The notes beneath the pieces were generated by a model. The model did no database searches, had not been told where the DNA came from, and was given only the letters and a program-made list of their open reading frames with translations. A DNA stretch of 64,000 nucleotides from Parabacteroides sp. PFB2-10 (GTDB lineage Bacteria > Bacteroidota > Bacteroidia > Bacteroidales > Tannerellaceae). Below are positions 35,899-44,431 of the stretch, one piece after another. Location: the NCBI RefSeq assembly GCF_029893085.1, contig NZ_JARXWI010000004.1, positions 124,001 to 188,000 on the forward strand. Reading direction: 5' to 3'. The translations under genes and the position numbers were made by a program. Positions within the stretch are counted from its first letter, which is position 1; each line of letters opens with the position of its first letter.

Positions 35899-35963
35899 AC
35901 TAATTTCGATAAATGAAACTGCAATCGAAGATCGGCCTTAGCCAATTATTTCAGTTCAACTGA

Positions 35964-35971
35964 CAAAATTA
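35964..35971 (-). promoter_or_regulatory. Probable -7 element of the sigma-54 activator operon
   Basis: On the reverse strand the bases read TAATTTTG, the Bacteroidota -7 consensus, 66 bases before the start codon. The -33 element is weak. In the rest of this 333-base gap (35899-36231) I see nothing else certain. Confidence 0.45.
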
Positions 35972-36231
35972 CAAATTTTAGTCGGATGCCGATGGTCTCA
36001 AATGCAAAATCATTCGTATTGAATGAGTATTTATGCTTTTTAAGCAAGGTTTAGCTATTGAAATAAGGGGCTATTTGAAGGCGCAGGGCTGTTTGAGTAA
36101 TCACTCTTTTTTCAACTATGCGGATATTATTTCATTCATCTCAATTAAACCTTTCGAAATTCCTCCTGTCAATATATGCAAAGCGCTTTTAAGGTAAAAA
36201 AATGTTGAATATTTTAATAGGTATTAGTTTT

Positions 36232-36708
36232 ATGAAAAAGGTAATAGGATTGTGTTTGGTTATCTTATTGAGTGCTGTGTCGGTTTTTGCACAGGAGAAA
36301 CAGCAGCGGAGAGGACCGGAACGGATGAGAGACGGAAACAGGCGCGTGGAACGCATAGAAGAAAGGTTGAAACTGGATGAGCAGCAGGCCGCTGCCTATC
36401 AGAAGCTCCAGGAGTCGATGAAAGAGAAGAGGTTGGCAGAACAAGAGAATCAAAAGGCGGAACGCGAGCAGATGAAAGCCCTGCGGGAAAAACAACACAG
36501 CCGGATGTTGGCCATGCGAAACGAATGCGACGAAGAGATGAAAAAGATACTGACGGAGGAACAATTCAAGCAGTATCAGGCAATGCAGAGGCCAAGGTTT
36601 GAGAAACAACGCCCACCCCACGAAGGGGAAATGCGTAGAGCTCCCCAGGGGGAACGGCCTCCTCACCGGAAAGAGTTCCGACACAATCGGAACATGGAAA
36701 AAGGATAA
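36232..36708 (+). CDS. Spy/CpxP-like periplasmic protein (DUF4890-like)
   Basis: The 158-residue protein has a signal peptide (LCLVILLSAVSVFAQ) and then a nearly all-helical body rich in Gln, Lys, Arg and Glu, such as VERIEERLKLDEQQAAAYQ and LRNECDEEMKKILTEEQFKQY. It ends in repeated Pro-His/Arg stretches (RPPHEGEMRRAPQGERPPH). This fits the small Spy/CpxP-like group in Bacteroidota often labelled DUF4890, thought to be periplasmic chaperones or sensors. The ATG at 36232 is chosen because the signal peptide starts there. It stands alone with a terminator behind it. Confidence 0.75.
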   Translation: MKKVIGLCLVILLSAVSVFAQEKQQRRGPERMRDGNRRVERIEERLKLDEQQAAAYQKLQESMKEKRLAEQENQKAEREQMKALREKQHSRMLAMRNECDEEMKKILTEEQFKQYQAMQRPRFEKQRPPHEGEMRRAPQGERPPHRKEFRHNRNMEKG

Positions 36709-36734
36709 TCGTTTTGTGGGTAAGAGTTATGTAA

Positions 36735-36765
36735 GGGGCTGTCCGAATAGGACAGCCCCTTTTTA
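36735..36765 (+). terminator. Terminator between Spy-like gene and the facing PEP/pyruvate-binding gene
   Basis: GGGGCTGTCC pairs perfectly with GGACAGCCCC around a five-base loop, followed by six T residues. The left side lacks an A run, so it acts mainly rightward. Confidence 0.8.
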
Positions 36766-39717
36766 TGGTTTCAATACAACGCCTAAGCTTTTCTTTCCGT
36801 TCATCTTGGCAACAATCGGTTTTTCGAACCGCACATGCCGGAGGAAATCCGATTCATAAACGGCCGGTTGCTCGTTGAGGAAGGCCTCATCAAACCAACC
36901 ATCGCCCCGGAAGGGGTTGATCGTGAAGTAACCGACGCCGAACGAAGTGAGGTTCTGGAAGAAGTGAGTGCCCTGGCTCGGATCGATCCGGTAGTTTTCC
37001 AATCCACATTCCACAATCACACGGGCATTGCTGATATGGGGCCATTTCACCGGGATGCCCAACCAATGGTCACTGCTCCCCCAACGACCGGGTCCTACCA
37101 ATACATAGCCATGCTCTTTATCGGTGAACTGCCGGTTCATCTTTTCTATTTCGTAGGCGATCAACTGGTTGTTTGCCGAATTGAACGCGCTTGTTTTTAC
37201 ATAGACTACGTCGTACACATCGGGTATGATACCATGTCCCAACACGCTTGTCGAGAAGATAATCGTATCTTCCTGGGGAACAAACGTGAGATCCTCTTCC
37301 ATGATCTCTTTGTTGTCCACGGTGGGGCGTATCTGCAACAGGTAGAAGGTCGCCTTGGAAGGATCGTTCGGGTGAATATTGACCGCAAACTCGATCTCGA
37401 TCGGGCGCGCCATCTCCGCCTGTCCGATATGCAGAATCTCATCCAATGTCTGAGCCAAAGGGAATACATCGTGTTGCAGGATATTGACAAAAGAGAGGAT
37501 TTTCCGCCCTCCGTCGTAGTAGCCGTCGCGGATGATCTGGTCGTACGGATCGTAGGTCGAGACAATATAGCGCAGCGACCCGTCGGTATCGGCTTCTTTT
37601 AGGGAGAGACGCAATAGGTTGAAGGCGTCGTCGACCGAGAAATGCTCCGCCAGGTTATCCAGGTCGAGCGCATAGAAGCGTGTTTGTGTTTCGCGCAAGG
37701 CGAAATCCATGGTGCTCATCTGAAGAATATTGTGCGGATGGCGGGGAGAGAAGCGGAGGGTTTGTCCCCCGTCGACAATATATTTCCCCAAGCCAAGGGC
37801 GATATTGACAATGCCGTCTTCCGCCGTTTCGTTGCCGATCGGGTAGAAGTTGAGCGAACGCCCAACGCCGGAAATCGTCGGATAGAAATGGTTGTTATAG
37901 CGTGTTCCAACGACCTCCTGCAAGACAATGGCCATTTTCTCCTGGTCGATCAGGTTGGAAGTGGCGGTCATATAGGCTTTACTGTCATTATAAAAAACAG
38001 AGGCATAGACCGCTTTGATCGCATCGCTCACCGTGCGCAGCATATCATATTTATCTTCGGTCTTGGGAACCATATAGGTCGAATAGATCCCGGCAAACGG
38101 TTGGTAGTGGGAGTCCTCGAGCAGACTGGAGGAACGCACCGCTAACGGTCCCTTCACTACGTCGAAGAAAGCCATCAAATCCTCGATCAATTCAGTCGGC
38201 AGGCTGGCACGTAGGAAATGATTCAGAATCACTTCGTCATTGTCCTCATGCAGGGCAATCGGATAAAGATCGTTGGATTCCATGAAATCGTCGAACACAT
38301 CCGTACAGATCACCACCGTTTTGGGAATGGTCACGCTGAAATTCTCCCTGTCTAATTCGGGATAACGCTTCACCATCGCCCCGATAAACGCCAGACCTCT
38401 CCCTTTTCCTCCCAGCGAACCGTTGCCGATACGGGCAAAGTTACTGTATTCGTCGAAACGCTCCTTCTGGTAGACAGCGACTACCCCGGAGTTTTTCATG
38501 CGGCGGTATTGCACGATCAGGTCGAAGATCAATTGACGCGCTTCATCCATGTCTTTATAATCGCTGACATCCACATTCTTTAATACCTCCGCAGGAGGGA
38601 ACATGGCGCGTGAATAGAAGAAGCGCGAGAAGTGATTGCGCGACAGGTGGTAGATCAATGACTCGTCGGGTATATCGAATATCTTCTTCTGCAAATCCTT
38701 CAGATCCTTGATGCGCATGATCTCCTCTTTGGTTTGTGGGTTGAGGATCACGAAATCACCAAAGCCGAAGTGGCGCATGATCTTCTTTTTCAGGTCCTGC
38801 GGATAGCTCTTCGAATTCTTATCGATGAAAGAGGCTTGCAGTTCTTTGGCGTATACACTGTTGGACGATTCGGACGATTCCAGGATGATGGGGATCACTA
38901 AGCCCGATTTGCGCACATAATGGCCGAACTTAAACCCGGCAAGCGGGTCTTTCATGCCGTCGTTCGTGAAGCTCATATCGGAGATAATACCCAGAATATG
39001 ATTGCGGTATTGGTCGAAAATACGGACAGCCTCTTCATAGGTACGTGCCAGTTTGATCTTCGGACGACCACGCATACGCAGCGTTCGCTGGTGGTCGTTG
39101 AGCGCCTCTTTGGCAAACTCCCGGCTCTGTTCCAATACGAAACGATACAAATGCGGCAGGGCGGACGAATAGAAACGAATCGAATCTTCGACTAAGAGTA
39201 TGATCTGCACACCCACACTTTCGACATCATCGGGCGCGTTCATCTTATCCTCTATCAGTTTGATGATGGCAAGCAGCAACTCCGCGTTACCCAACCAGCT
39301 GAAGATATAATCGATCGCCTCCATATCTTCGCTGGCCACGCGCTTGGAGACCTCTTTGGAAAAGGGGGTAAGCACCACGATCGGGATGGCGGGATAATGG
39401 CGTTTGATCTCTTTAGCAGCGGCAAAGATGTCCTTGTCGTCCATGTTCGGCATGCAGATGATCAATTCGAAGTTACGATCGGCCAATTCCGCCAGCGCCT
39501 CCGCTTCGGTAGTTACCTGCGTAAACCGCGGAGGGTAGCGCAGGCTGAGGGAGGTATATTCGTTGAATAGCTGTTCGTCGATGCGACCATCGTCTTCCAG
39601 CATAAAAGCATCGTATTTGGTTGCGATCAACAATACATTAAAAATACGCTTGTTCATCAGGTTCGCAAACGAGGTGTCGCGAAAAACTAAATTTTTGAAG
39701 TCTGGTATACCACTCAT
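36763..39717 (-). CDS. Large pyruvate/PEP-binding-domain protein with receiver-like domains
   Basis: This 984-residue protein begins with two receiver-like segments. The first (about 15-130) reads FNVLLIATKYDAFMLED to IPIVVLTPFSKEV; the second (about 170-290) reads QIILLVEDSIRFY to ILGIISDMSF. A PEP-synthase-type ATP-grasp domain follows (GNGSLGGKGRGLAFIGAM, and LAVRSSSLLEDSHYQPFAGIYSTY). No swivelling phosphohistidine domain (GGxxSHxAI) or PEP-utilising C-terminal domain is present, so it cannot be a normal PEP synthase. The C-terminal domain (LVGPGRWGSSDHWLGIPVK) is typical of this unusual group. The ATG at 39717 was chosen because MSGIPDFKNLVFRDTSF is preceded by a promoter. Regulatory use of ATP or PEP is possible. 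Confidence 0.75.
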   Translation of the reverse strand: MSGIPDFKNLVFRDTSFANLMNKRIFNVLLIATKYDAFMLEDDGRIDEQLFNEYTSLSLRYPPRFTQVTTEAEALAELADRNFELIICMPNMDDKDIFAAAKEIKRHYPAIPIVVLTPFSKEVSKRVASEDMEAIDYIFSWLGNAELLLAIIKLIEDKMNAPDDVESVGVQIILLVEDSIRFYSSALPHLYRFVLEQSREFAKEALNDHQRTLRMRGRPKIKLARTYEEAVRIFDQYRNHILGIISDMSFTNDGMKDPLAGFKFGHYVRKSGLVIPIILESSESSNSVYAKELQASFIDKNSKSYPQDLKKKIMRHFGFGDFVILNPQTKEEIMRIKDLKDLQKKIFDIPDESLIYHLSRNHFSRFFYSRAMFPPAEVLKNVDVSDYKDMDEARQLIFDLIVQYRRMKNSGVVAVYQKERFDEYSNFARIGNGSLGGKGRGLAFIGAMVKRYPELDRENFSVTIPKTVVICTDVFDDFMESNDLYPIALHEDNDEVILNHFLRASLPTELIEDLMAFFDVVKGPLAVRSSSLLEDSHYQPFAGIYSTYMVPKTEDKYDMLRTVSDAIKAVYASVFYNDSKAYMTATSNLIDQEKMAIVLQEVVGTRYNNHFYPTISGVGRSLNFYPIGNETAEDGIVNIALGLGKYIVDGGQTLRFSPRHPHNILQMSTMDFALRETQTRFYALDLDNLAEHFSVDDAFNLLRLSLKEADTDGSLRYIVSTYDPYDQIIRDGYYDGGRKILSFVNILQHDVFPLAQTLDEILHIGQAEMARPIEIEFAVNIHPNDPSKATFYLLQIRPTVDNKEIMEEDLTFVPQEDTIIFSTSVLGHGIIPDVYDVVYVKTSAFNSANNQLIAYEIEKMNRQFTDKEHGYVLVGPGRWGSSDHWLGIPVKWPHISNARVIVECGLENYRIDPSQGTHFFQNLTSFGVGYFTINPFRGDGWFDEAFLNEQPAVYESDFLRHVRFEKPIVAKMNGKKSLGVVLKP

Positions 39718-39741
39718 AGGAATTTTAACACTTTTAGTATC

Positions 39742-39749
39742 CAAAAGTA
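39742..39749 (-). promoter_or_regulatory. Probable -7 element of the PEP/pyruvate-binding gene
   Basis: The reverse strand reads TACTTTTG, 25 bases before the ATG at 39717. It faces the gdhA promoter 10 bases away, so the two promoters overlap. Confidence 0.5.
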
Positions 39750-39759
39750 AGCAAAAATG

Positions 39760-39789
39760 TTTGCCAATCCACAAAATTGCATACATTTG
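39760..39789 (+). promoter_or_regulatory. Promoter of gdhA
   Basis: TTTG at 39760-39763 and TACATTTG at 39782-39789 are separated by 18 bases. The leader would be about 30 bases. The site overlaps the leftward promoter of the PEP/pyruvate-binding gene. Confidence 0.6.
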
Positions 39790-39825
39790 TGAACATATTG
39801 TTATTCCTTTAAAACATTAAACACT

Positions 39826-41160
39826 ATGAAGACAGATGTATTCATGAACGCCTTAGAAGCAAAGCATCCGGGAGAAAAGGAGTATTTGCAGGCAGTAAAG
39901 GAGGTTTTAATCTCCATCGAAGAAGTTTATAACCAACACCCTGAATTTGAAAAAGCGAAGATTATTGAACGCCTTGTAGAACCCGACCGTATCTTCACGT
40001 TCCGGGTGGCTTGGGTAGACGACAAAGGAGAGGTTCAGGTAAACCTGGGCTATCGTGTGCAATTCAATAACTCCATTGGCCCGTACAAGGGAGGTATTCG
40101 TTTCCATCCTTCTGTAAACCTGTCTATCTTGAAATTCTTAGGTTTTGAGCAAACATTCAAGAACGCTCTTACTACATTGCCTATGGGTGGTGGTAAAGGT
40201 GGATCGGATTTTGCACCACGCGGCAAAAGCGATGCAGAGATTATGCGTTTCTGCCAGGCCTTTATGCTGGAGTTATGGCGCGATGTAGGCCCTGATACCG
40301 ATGTGCCTGCCGGAGATATCGGCGTAGGTGGTCGTGAAGTAGCTTATATGTATGGTATGTATAAGAAATTGGCACGCGAAAACACCGGTACGATGACCGG
40401 TAAAGGCATGGAGTTCGGAGGTTCTATCCTTCGTCCCGAAGCAACCGGTTTCGGCGCGCTCTATTTCGTAAAACAGATGCTCGAAGCGAATAATATCGAC
40501 ATAAAGGGCAAGACAGTGGCTTTGTCCGGATTCGGAAACGTAGCCTGGGGCGCCGCTCTGAAGGCCACCGAGATGGGAGCAAAGGTGGTAACTATCTCCG
40601 GTCCCGACGGATATGTGTATGATCCCGACGGCATTTCCGGTGAAAAGATCGATTATATGCTGGAACTGCGCAACTCAGGAAACGACATTGTTGAACCTTA
40701 CGTGCAAGAATTCCCGAACGCACAGTTCTTTGCAGGCAAACGTCCCTGGGGGCAAAAGGTGGACATTGCGCTTCCTTGTGCTACCCAAAACGAATTGGCT
40801 GAAGAGGATGCCCGTATGCTGATCGAGAACAAGACGCTTTGCGTAGCCGAAGTATCCAATATGGGATGTACGGCAGAAGCAGCCGATCTGTTCGTAGAGC
40901 ATAAGGTGTTGTTTGGCCCCGGCAAAGCAGTAAACGCAGGGGGTGTGGCTACTTCCGGTCTGGAAATGACACAGAACGCCATGCATATCTCCTGGACAGC
41001 CGAAGAGGTAGATGCTAAATTGCAGCAGATCATGACCGCTATCCACAACCAATGTGTGATGTATGGTCGCGAAGGCGAATATGTAAACTACGTGAAAGGC
41101 GCCAATGTGGCCGGCTTCATGAAGGTAGCCAAAGCGATGATGGCACAGGGTGTAATTTAA
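39826..41160 (+). CDS. gdhA: NADP-type glutamate dehydrogenase
   Basis: The enzyme interconverts glutamate with 2-oxoglutarate and ammonia and is a main entry of ammonia in Bacteroidales. The 444-residue length and the block PYKGGIRFHPSVNLSILKFL fit the hexameric NADP-dependent class. Catalytic lysine regions are PMGGGKGGSDF, and the nucleotide-binding turn is SGFGNVAWGAA. The GPDTDVPAGDIGVGGREV stretch is characteristic. It has its own promoter and terminator. Confidence 0.95.
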   Translation: MKTDVFMNALEAKHPGEKEYLQAVKEVLISIEEVYNQHPEFEKAKIIERLVEPDRIFTFRVAWVDDKGEVQVNLGYRVQFNNSIGPYKGGIRFHPSVNLSILKFLGFEQTFKNALTTLPMGGGKGGSDFAPRGKSDAEIMRFCQAFMLELWRDVGPDTDVPAGDIGVGGREVAYMYGMYKKLARENTGTMTGKGMEFGGSILRPEATGFGALYFVKQMLEANNIDIKGKTVALSGFGNVAWGAALKATEMGAKVVTISGPDGYVYDPDGISGEKIDYMLELRNSGNDIVEPYVQEFPNAQFFAGKRPWGQKVDIALPCATQNELAEEDARMLIENKTLCVAEVSNMGCTAEAADLFVEHKVLFGPGKAVNAGGVATSGLEMTQNAMHISWTAEEVDAKLQQIMTAIHNQCVMYGREGEYVNYVKGANVAGFMKVAKAMMAQGVI

Positions 41161-41187
41161 TAGCGAATAAAAGCATAAGAATCATAA

Positions 41188-41220
41188 GGGGCGTGCCGAA
41201 AGGCAGGCCCCTTTTTGTTT
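41188..41220 (+). terminator. Terminator after gdhA
   Basis: GGGGC-TGCC pairs with GGCA-GCCCC around a four-base loop, with one opposing mismatch, and is followed by five T. Confidence 0.85.
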
Positions 41221-41238
41221 GACCATACTGAAAAACAC

Positions 41239-41388
41239 AAGTGTAAGCAGAAAAGGCTGTTTTTAGTTAAAATAGCGGCTGTTTGCTTACACTTCGCTTT
41301 GTTAAAAAATGTTTCTCCCGGGAGTTTGTGAAAATAGTCCCGGGTTTTTGCGAAAATTCTCCTGCCGAAATATCATTTTGTCATTTTG
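41239..41388 (+). repeat. Palindromic intergenic repeat, copy 3 (subtype B)
   Basis: The copy starts AAGTGTAAGCA, has the inverse TGCTTACACTT after about 35 bases, then the CTCCCGGGAG palindrome, and ends TATCATTTTGTCATTTT. It is closely like copy 1. It lies between the gdhA terminator and the rplM promoter. Confidence 0.8.
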
Positions 41389-41451
41389 CCCTTCCCGGGA
41401 ATGCCTTTCCGGGTGCCCATGGCAGGAAGGGAGAAAAAGAAGATAAATCCT

Positions 41452-41481
41452 TTTGTATTTACTGGAAAAACCGTACCTTTG
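41452..41481 (+). promoter_or_regulatory. Promoter of the rplM ribosomal protein cluster
   Basis: TTTG at 41452-41455 and TACCTTTG at 41474-41481 are separated by 18 bases, with transcription starting near 41488. Confidence 0.65.
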
Positions 41482-41487
41482 CAAGCC

Positions 41488-41620
41488 GATTATTATCCGA
41501 AAATGTACTAAGAGTTTAATTCTTAATACGTTATTGTGTCAAATGTGTCCGAGCGATAACGTGAGATCAAGAAGGAGACTCGATCGAAAAATGTTTTATT
41601 AATTAATTATTTTAAAAGCA
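41488..41620 (+). ncRNA. Possible ribosomal-protein leader upstream of rplM
   Basis: The predicted leader is about 133 bases. It contains a hairpin of nine pairs (ACGTTATTG at 41528-41536 with CGATAACGT at 41554-41562) and an unpaired GAAGGAGACTCGAT stretch before the start. Leaders that bind a ribosomal protein are known for L13 operons in Bacteroidota in general, from memory; I cannot match the family from here. The region could also be a plain untranslated leader. Confidence 0.4.
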
Positions 41621-42076
41621 GTGGATACTTTAAGTTACAAGACCATTTCTGCAAACAAAGCAACTGTAAACAAAGAATGGGTGGTTGTAGACGCAGCCGA
41701 TCAGACTTTGGGACGTCTTTGCTCAAAAGTTGCGAAACTTTTGCGCGGTAAGTACAAACCCAATTTCACCCCGCACGTTGATTGTGGTGATAATGTGATT
41801 ATCATCAATGCAGAGAAAATCGTTCTGACAGGAAACAAATGGAACGATCGTATTTATTTGAGATATACCGGTTATCCCGGTGGACAGCGTGAGTTTACTC
41901 CTCAGGATCTGATGGACAAGGGAGCAGACCGTTTGTTCCGTAAAGTAGTAAAAGGTATGTTGCCTAAGAACCGTCTGGGTGCCAAGATCCTGAAAAACCT
42001 CTATGTATATGAAGGAGGCGAACATCCGCACGAAGCACAACAACCTAAGTCAATTGATATAAATTTATATAAATAA
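41621..42076 (+). CDS. rplM: 50S ribosomal protein L13
   Basis: L13 is a primary-binding protein of the large subunit. The 151-residue product has VDAADQTLGRLCSKVAKLLRGK and FTPHVDCGDNVIIINAEK, the family's core, and PKNRLGAKILKNLYVYEG-like late motifs. The start is a GTG at 41621; no in-frame ATG upstream gives the usual N-terminus DTLSYKTISANKATV. It is the first gene of the rplM-rpsI pair, with rpsI after 5 bases. Confidence 0.96.
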   Translation: MDTLSYKTISANKATVNKEWVVVDAADQTLGRLCSKVAKLLRGKYKPNFTPHVDCGDNVIIINAEKIVLTGNKWNDRIYLRYTGYPGGQREFTPQDLMDKGADRLFRKVVKGMLPKNRLGAKILKNLYVYEGGEHPHEAQQPKSIDINLYK

Positions 42077-42081
42077 TACCT

Positions 42082-42468
42082 ATGGAAGTTGTAAATGCAA
42101 TAGGAAGACGTAAAGCGGCTGTGGCTCGCGTATACGTTAGCGAAGGTACCGGAAAAATAACAATCAACAAGCGTGATCTGGAAAACTACTTCCCATCCAG
42201 CATCCTGCAGTTTGTGGTGAAACAGCCGTTAAGCAAACTGGATGTAGTTGAAAAGTATGATATCAGAATCAACCTCGACGGAGGTGGCTTCAAAGGACAA
42301 TCCGAAGCAGCTCGCCTGGCAATCGCCCGCGCATTGATCAAGATCAATCCGGAAGACAAACCAGCTTTGAGAGCAGAAGGTTTCGTAACACGTGACCCAC
42401 GCGAAGTGGAACGTAAGAAACCGGGACGTCCGAAAGCACGTAAGAGATTCCAGTTCAGTAAGCGTTAA
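42082..42468 (+). CDS. rpsI: 30S ribosomal protein S9
   Basis: S9 sits near the P site of the small subunit. The 128-residue product has the usual features: EVVNAIGRRKAAVARVYV, INKRDLENYFPS, GGGFKGQSEAARLAIARALI and the basic tail RPKARKRFQFSKR, where the last residues approach the tRNA. It lies 5 bases after rplM, the standard pairing. Confidence 0.96.
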   Translation: MEVVNAIGRRKAAVARVYVSEGTGKITINKRDLENYFPSSILQFVVKQPLSKLDVVEKYDIRINLDGGGFKGQSEAARLAIARALIKINPEDKPALRAEGFVTRDPREVERKKPGRPKARKRFQFSKR

Positions 42469-42605
42469 TGTTATTGTGAGTATCTCTTACAAAAAACAAT
42501 GCGTTTAGTATCTAAATCGACAGGATTTCTTTTACATGTTGATATGTGGGAGGACTACCTGGGGATTGAACGAAACAAAGAATGTAAACGATTAAAAAAC
42601 AAACC

Positions 42606-43496
42606 ATGTCAAGAGTAAATTTTGATCAGTTATTAGAAGCCGGAGTTCACTTCGGACACTTAAAAAGAAAGTGGAACCCTGCAATGGCTCCTTATATATT
42701 CATGGAGCGCAATGGTATTCATATCATTGATTTATATAAAACAGTTGCTAAAGTAGATGAAGCTGCCGAAGTAATGAAAAACCTGGCTCGTCAGGGCAAG
42801 AAGGTGCTTTTCGTTGCTACGAAAAAACAAGCGAAACAAATCGTCGCCGATCAGGCATCAGCCGTTGGTATGCCTTACGTAATCGAACGTTGGCCGGGTG
42901 GTATGTTGACCAACTTCCCGACAATCCGTAAAGCGATCAAGAAGATGACAACGATCGACAAGATGACGAAAGATGGTACATTCGATAATCTGTCTAAGAG
43001 AGAAAAACTGCAAATCACCCGCCAGCGTGCGAAATTGGAAAAGACATTGGGCTCTATCGTAGACCTGACTCGTCTGCCTTCCGCTTTGTTCGTAGTGGAC
43101 GTGATGAAAGAACATATTGCCGTACGCGAAGCAAACCGTCTGGGTATTCCCGTATTTGCTATGGTAGATACCAACTCGGATCCGCATAACATTGACTATG
43201 TGATCCCGGCAAACGACGATGCTTCTAAATCGGTAGAGGTAATCGTAGGCGCTATCTGTCAGGCTATGAAAGAAGGGCTGGAAGAACGCAAAGCGGAAAA
43301 AGTAGATACGGAAGCTGCCGGTGAAGGGGAAGCTCCACGCAGAGAACGTCGTACACGTGCTGCCGTGAAGAAAAACCCGAAAGCGGAAGGTGAAGTAGAA
43401 GAGGAAGTGGAAGAAGAAGTGGTTGAAGCACCGGAAGCTGCAGTAGAAGAAGCACCGGAAGTAGCCGCTGAAGCTGAAGCAAAAGAAGAAGAATAA
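42606..43496 (+). CDS. rpsB: 30S ribosomal protein S2
   Basis: S2 is needed for the recruitment of S1 and mRNA to the small subunit. The 296-residue product has LEAGVHFGHLKRKWNPAM, VLFVATKKQAKQIV, and RLPSALFVVDV motifs. Beyond about residue 235 there is a long tail, nearly all Ala, Glu and Val with few Lys, which most bacterial S2 proteins lack. The gene is separated from rpsI by 137 bases that may hold a leader, and tsf follows after 31 bases. Confidence 0.95.
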   Translation: MSRVNFDQLLEAGVHFGHLKRKWNPAMAPYIFMERNGIHIIDLYKTVAKVDEAAEVMKNLARQGKKVLFVATKKQAKQIVADQASAVGMPYVIERWPGGMLTNFPTIRKAIKKMTTIDKMTKDGTFDNLSKREKLQITRQRAKLEKTLGSIVDLTRLPSALFVVDVMKEHIAVREANRLGIPVFAMVDTNSDPHNIDYVIPANDDASKSVEVIVGAICQAMKEGLEERKAEKVDTEAAGEGEAPRRERRTRAAVKKNPKAEGEVEEEVEEEVVEAPEAAVEEAPEVAAEAEAKEEE

Positions 43497-43527
43497 TAAA
43501 CCCGTAAATTAGAAAGGAATAAATACT

Positions 43528-44352
43528 ATGGCTGTTACTATGGCTGACATTTCCAAACTGCGCAAAATGAGCGGAGCTGGAATGATGGATTGTAAAAATG
43601 CTTTAGCAGAATCAGAAGGTGATTTCGACAAAGCAATGGAGATCATTCGTAAGAAAGGACAAGCTGTGGCTGCAAAACGTTCTGACCGCGAAGCGGCTGA
43701 AGGTTGTGTATTGGCACAGGATAATGGTGAATTTGCCGCTATTGTTGCCCTGAAGTGTGAAACTGACTTCGTTGCCAAAGGGGAAGAATTCATCGGGCTG
43801 ACACAGACTATTCTGAACGTTGCCGCAGACAAGAAGCCGGCTTCTCTGGAAGAGTTGACCGCTGCTCCGTTGGCTGACGGACGTGCTATCCAGGATCATA
43901 TCACAGACCGTATCGGGGTAACCGGCGAAAAAATGGAACTTGGTTTCTATGAATTCGTGAAAGGTGCTTATACGGTATCTTATATCCACCCGGGAAACAA
44001 GTTGGCTACCATCGTTGCTTTCAACCAAGTGGTAGACCGTCAGGTAGCTCGCGACGTGGCTATGCAGGTGGCTGCTATGAATCCGGTGGCTGTTGCTCCG
44101 GCGGAAGTAAGCCAGAAGATCATCGATCAGGAAATGGAAATTGCCCGCGACAAAGCTCGTCAGGCTGGTAAAGCTGAAAACCTGTTGGATCGTATCGCAG
44201 AAGGCGCTATGCAGAAATTCTACAAAGAGAATACGCTGTTGCAGCAGGAATTCGTGAAAGATAACAAACTGACTATCGACCAGTATCTGAAACAACAGAA
44301 CAAAGAGTTGACAGTTGTTGCTTTCAAACGCGTAACATTGAATGTAGATTAA
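43528..44352 (+). CDS. tsf: Translation elongation factor Ts
   Basis: EF-Ts exchanges GDP for GTP on EF-Tu. The 274-residue product has the N-terminal UBA-like motif ISKLRKMSGAGMMDCKNAL, the core VALKCETDFVAKGEEF and the C-terminal coiled-coil region with FYKENTLLQQEFVKD. The length is in the usual 270-330 range. An alternative start at MADISKL (43540) would drop four residues. rpsB-tsf is the standard pair; a bidirectional terminator follows. Confidence 0.96.
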   Translation: MAVTMADISKLRKMSGAGMMDCKNALAESEGDFDKAMEIIRKKGQAVAAKRSDREAAEGCVLAQDNGEFAAIVALKCETDFVAKGEEFIGLTQTILNVAADKKPASLEELTAAPLADGRAIQDHITDRIGVTGEKMELGFYEFVKGAYTVSYIHPGNKLATIVAFNQVVDRQVARDVAMQVAAMNPVAVAPAEVSQKIIDQEMEIARDKARQAGKAENLLDRIAEGAMQKFYKENTLLQQEFVKDNKLTIDQYLKQQNKELTVVAFKRVTLNVD

Positions 44353-44374
44353 TTCTATTTCGATTATAAAAAAG

Positions 44375-44404
44375 AAAAAGCCGGATCATGTCCGGCTTTT
44401 TTTA
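44375..44404. terminator. Bidirectional terminator between tsf and the M23 peptidase
   Basis: AAAAAGCCGGA pairs perfectly with TCCGGCTTTTT around a five-base loop, so A on the left and T on the right serve both directions. Confidence 0.85.
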
Positions 44405-44431
44405 TGCGAAATGGTTTGTTGTATGACCGAA

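Noticed and set aside
42499-42618. A 39-codon frame between rpsI and rpsB that ends inside rpsB.
   Set aside because: It could be a leader peptide, but it has no recognisable sequence and no start signals; the region may instead be an rpsB leader.
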